Of a stretch of 64,000 nucleotides of DNA, positions 63,856-64,000 are shown piece after piece. The notes beneath the pieces are model-generated. The model was given only the letters and a program-made list of their open reading frames with translations. It had not been told where the DNA came from and ran no database searches. Source of the stretch: Mesorhizobium huakuii (lineage in GTDB: Bacteria > Pseudomonadota > Alphaproteobacteria > Rhizobiales > Rhizobiaceae). Location: assembly GCF_030160235.1 (NCBI RefSeq), contig NZ_BSNY01000010.1:124001-188000 (forward strand), in the 5' to 3' direction. The position numbers and the translations under genes are program-made. Every line of letters starts with the position of its first letter. Positions within the stretch are counted from its first letter, which is position 1.

Positions 63856-64000
63856 CACCCTCCGATTTGCCACCGTTTCCACTCCGCAGCCGGCTGAGGC
63901 GACAAACCTTATTGCCTACGGCATGGGTTCGTCCTGTCTGTCCCAGCAGACATCAGCAAGAACCAGTGAGGTGCAGGCAAGCTATGTCCGAGCCGGATCG

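Overview
The window looks like chromosome of a Mesorhizobium-type alphaproteobacterium (Hyphomicrobiales). It is GC-rich and starts with a housekeeping neighbourhood common in rhizobia (PpiD-like chaperone, tpiA, secG, pyrG). It carries rhizobial families such as DUF982 and a MucR regulator, and ends in Ti-plasmid-type conjugation genes. The genus is inferred from gene content; there is no rRNA marker.

Layout. (1) 1-5.6 kb: core genes ppiD (partial), tpiA, secG, an L,D-transpeptidase, pyrG and a DUF1697 gene. (2) 5.7-16.6 kb: an NCS1 permease, a LysR-type regulator, and the likely operon it faces: leucyl aminopeptidase, proline-iminopeptidase-like hydrolase and a five-gene peptide ABC importer. 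(3) 16.7-26 kb: an accessory stretch with a secreted RHS protein gene broken by a one-base deletion, a small immunity-like gene, a second displaced RHS tip with its own Cys-rich tail and an AT-rich immunity-like gene, then scars (duplicated pseudopilin-like start, flotillin-like gene lacking its N-terminus). (4) 26.5-31.5 kb: a cluster of very small rhizobial proteins and a Crp/Fnr-type regulator. (5) 31-58.7 kb: a stress and low-oxygen type island: PRPP synthetase, APH-like kinase, phosphoribosyltransferase, glucokinase, PfkB-type kinase, PEP synthase, CBS-BON proteins, MFS transporter, Hsp20, MacAB-like exporter, FtsH, BON proteins, nitroreductases, LOG protein, PNPOx-like protein, CDP-archaeol-synthase-like protein, host-attachment protein, SDR and universal stress protein. 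(6) 58.7-64 kb: conjugative-element remains (DUF736 fragment, mucR, traD, traC, oriT-like sequence, traA).

The most striking signal is not a gene. Sixteen exact copies of TTGA-N6-TCAA, the FNR/FixK anaerobox core, lie between 30.1 and 57.9 kb. All are in non-coding gaps, usually 55-85 bases before a start codon. About one copy would be expected by chance in 64 kb. This implies that most of the island is one oxygen-responsive regulon. Its content (PfkB kinase, Hsp20, USP, CBS, nitroreductases, phosphoribosyltransferase) recalls the mycobacterial DosR dormancy regulon. Internal paralogue pairs and an ftsH fragment suggest that the island grew partly by duplication.
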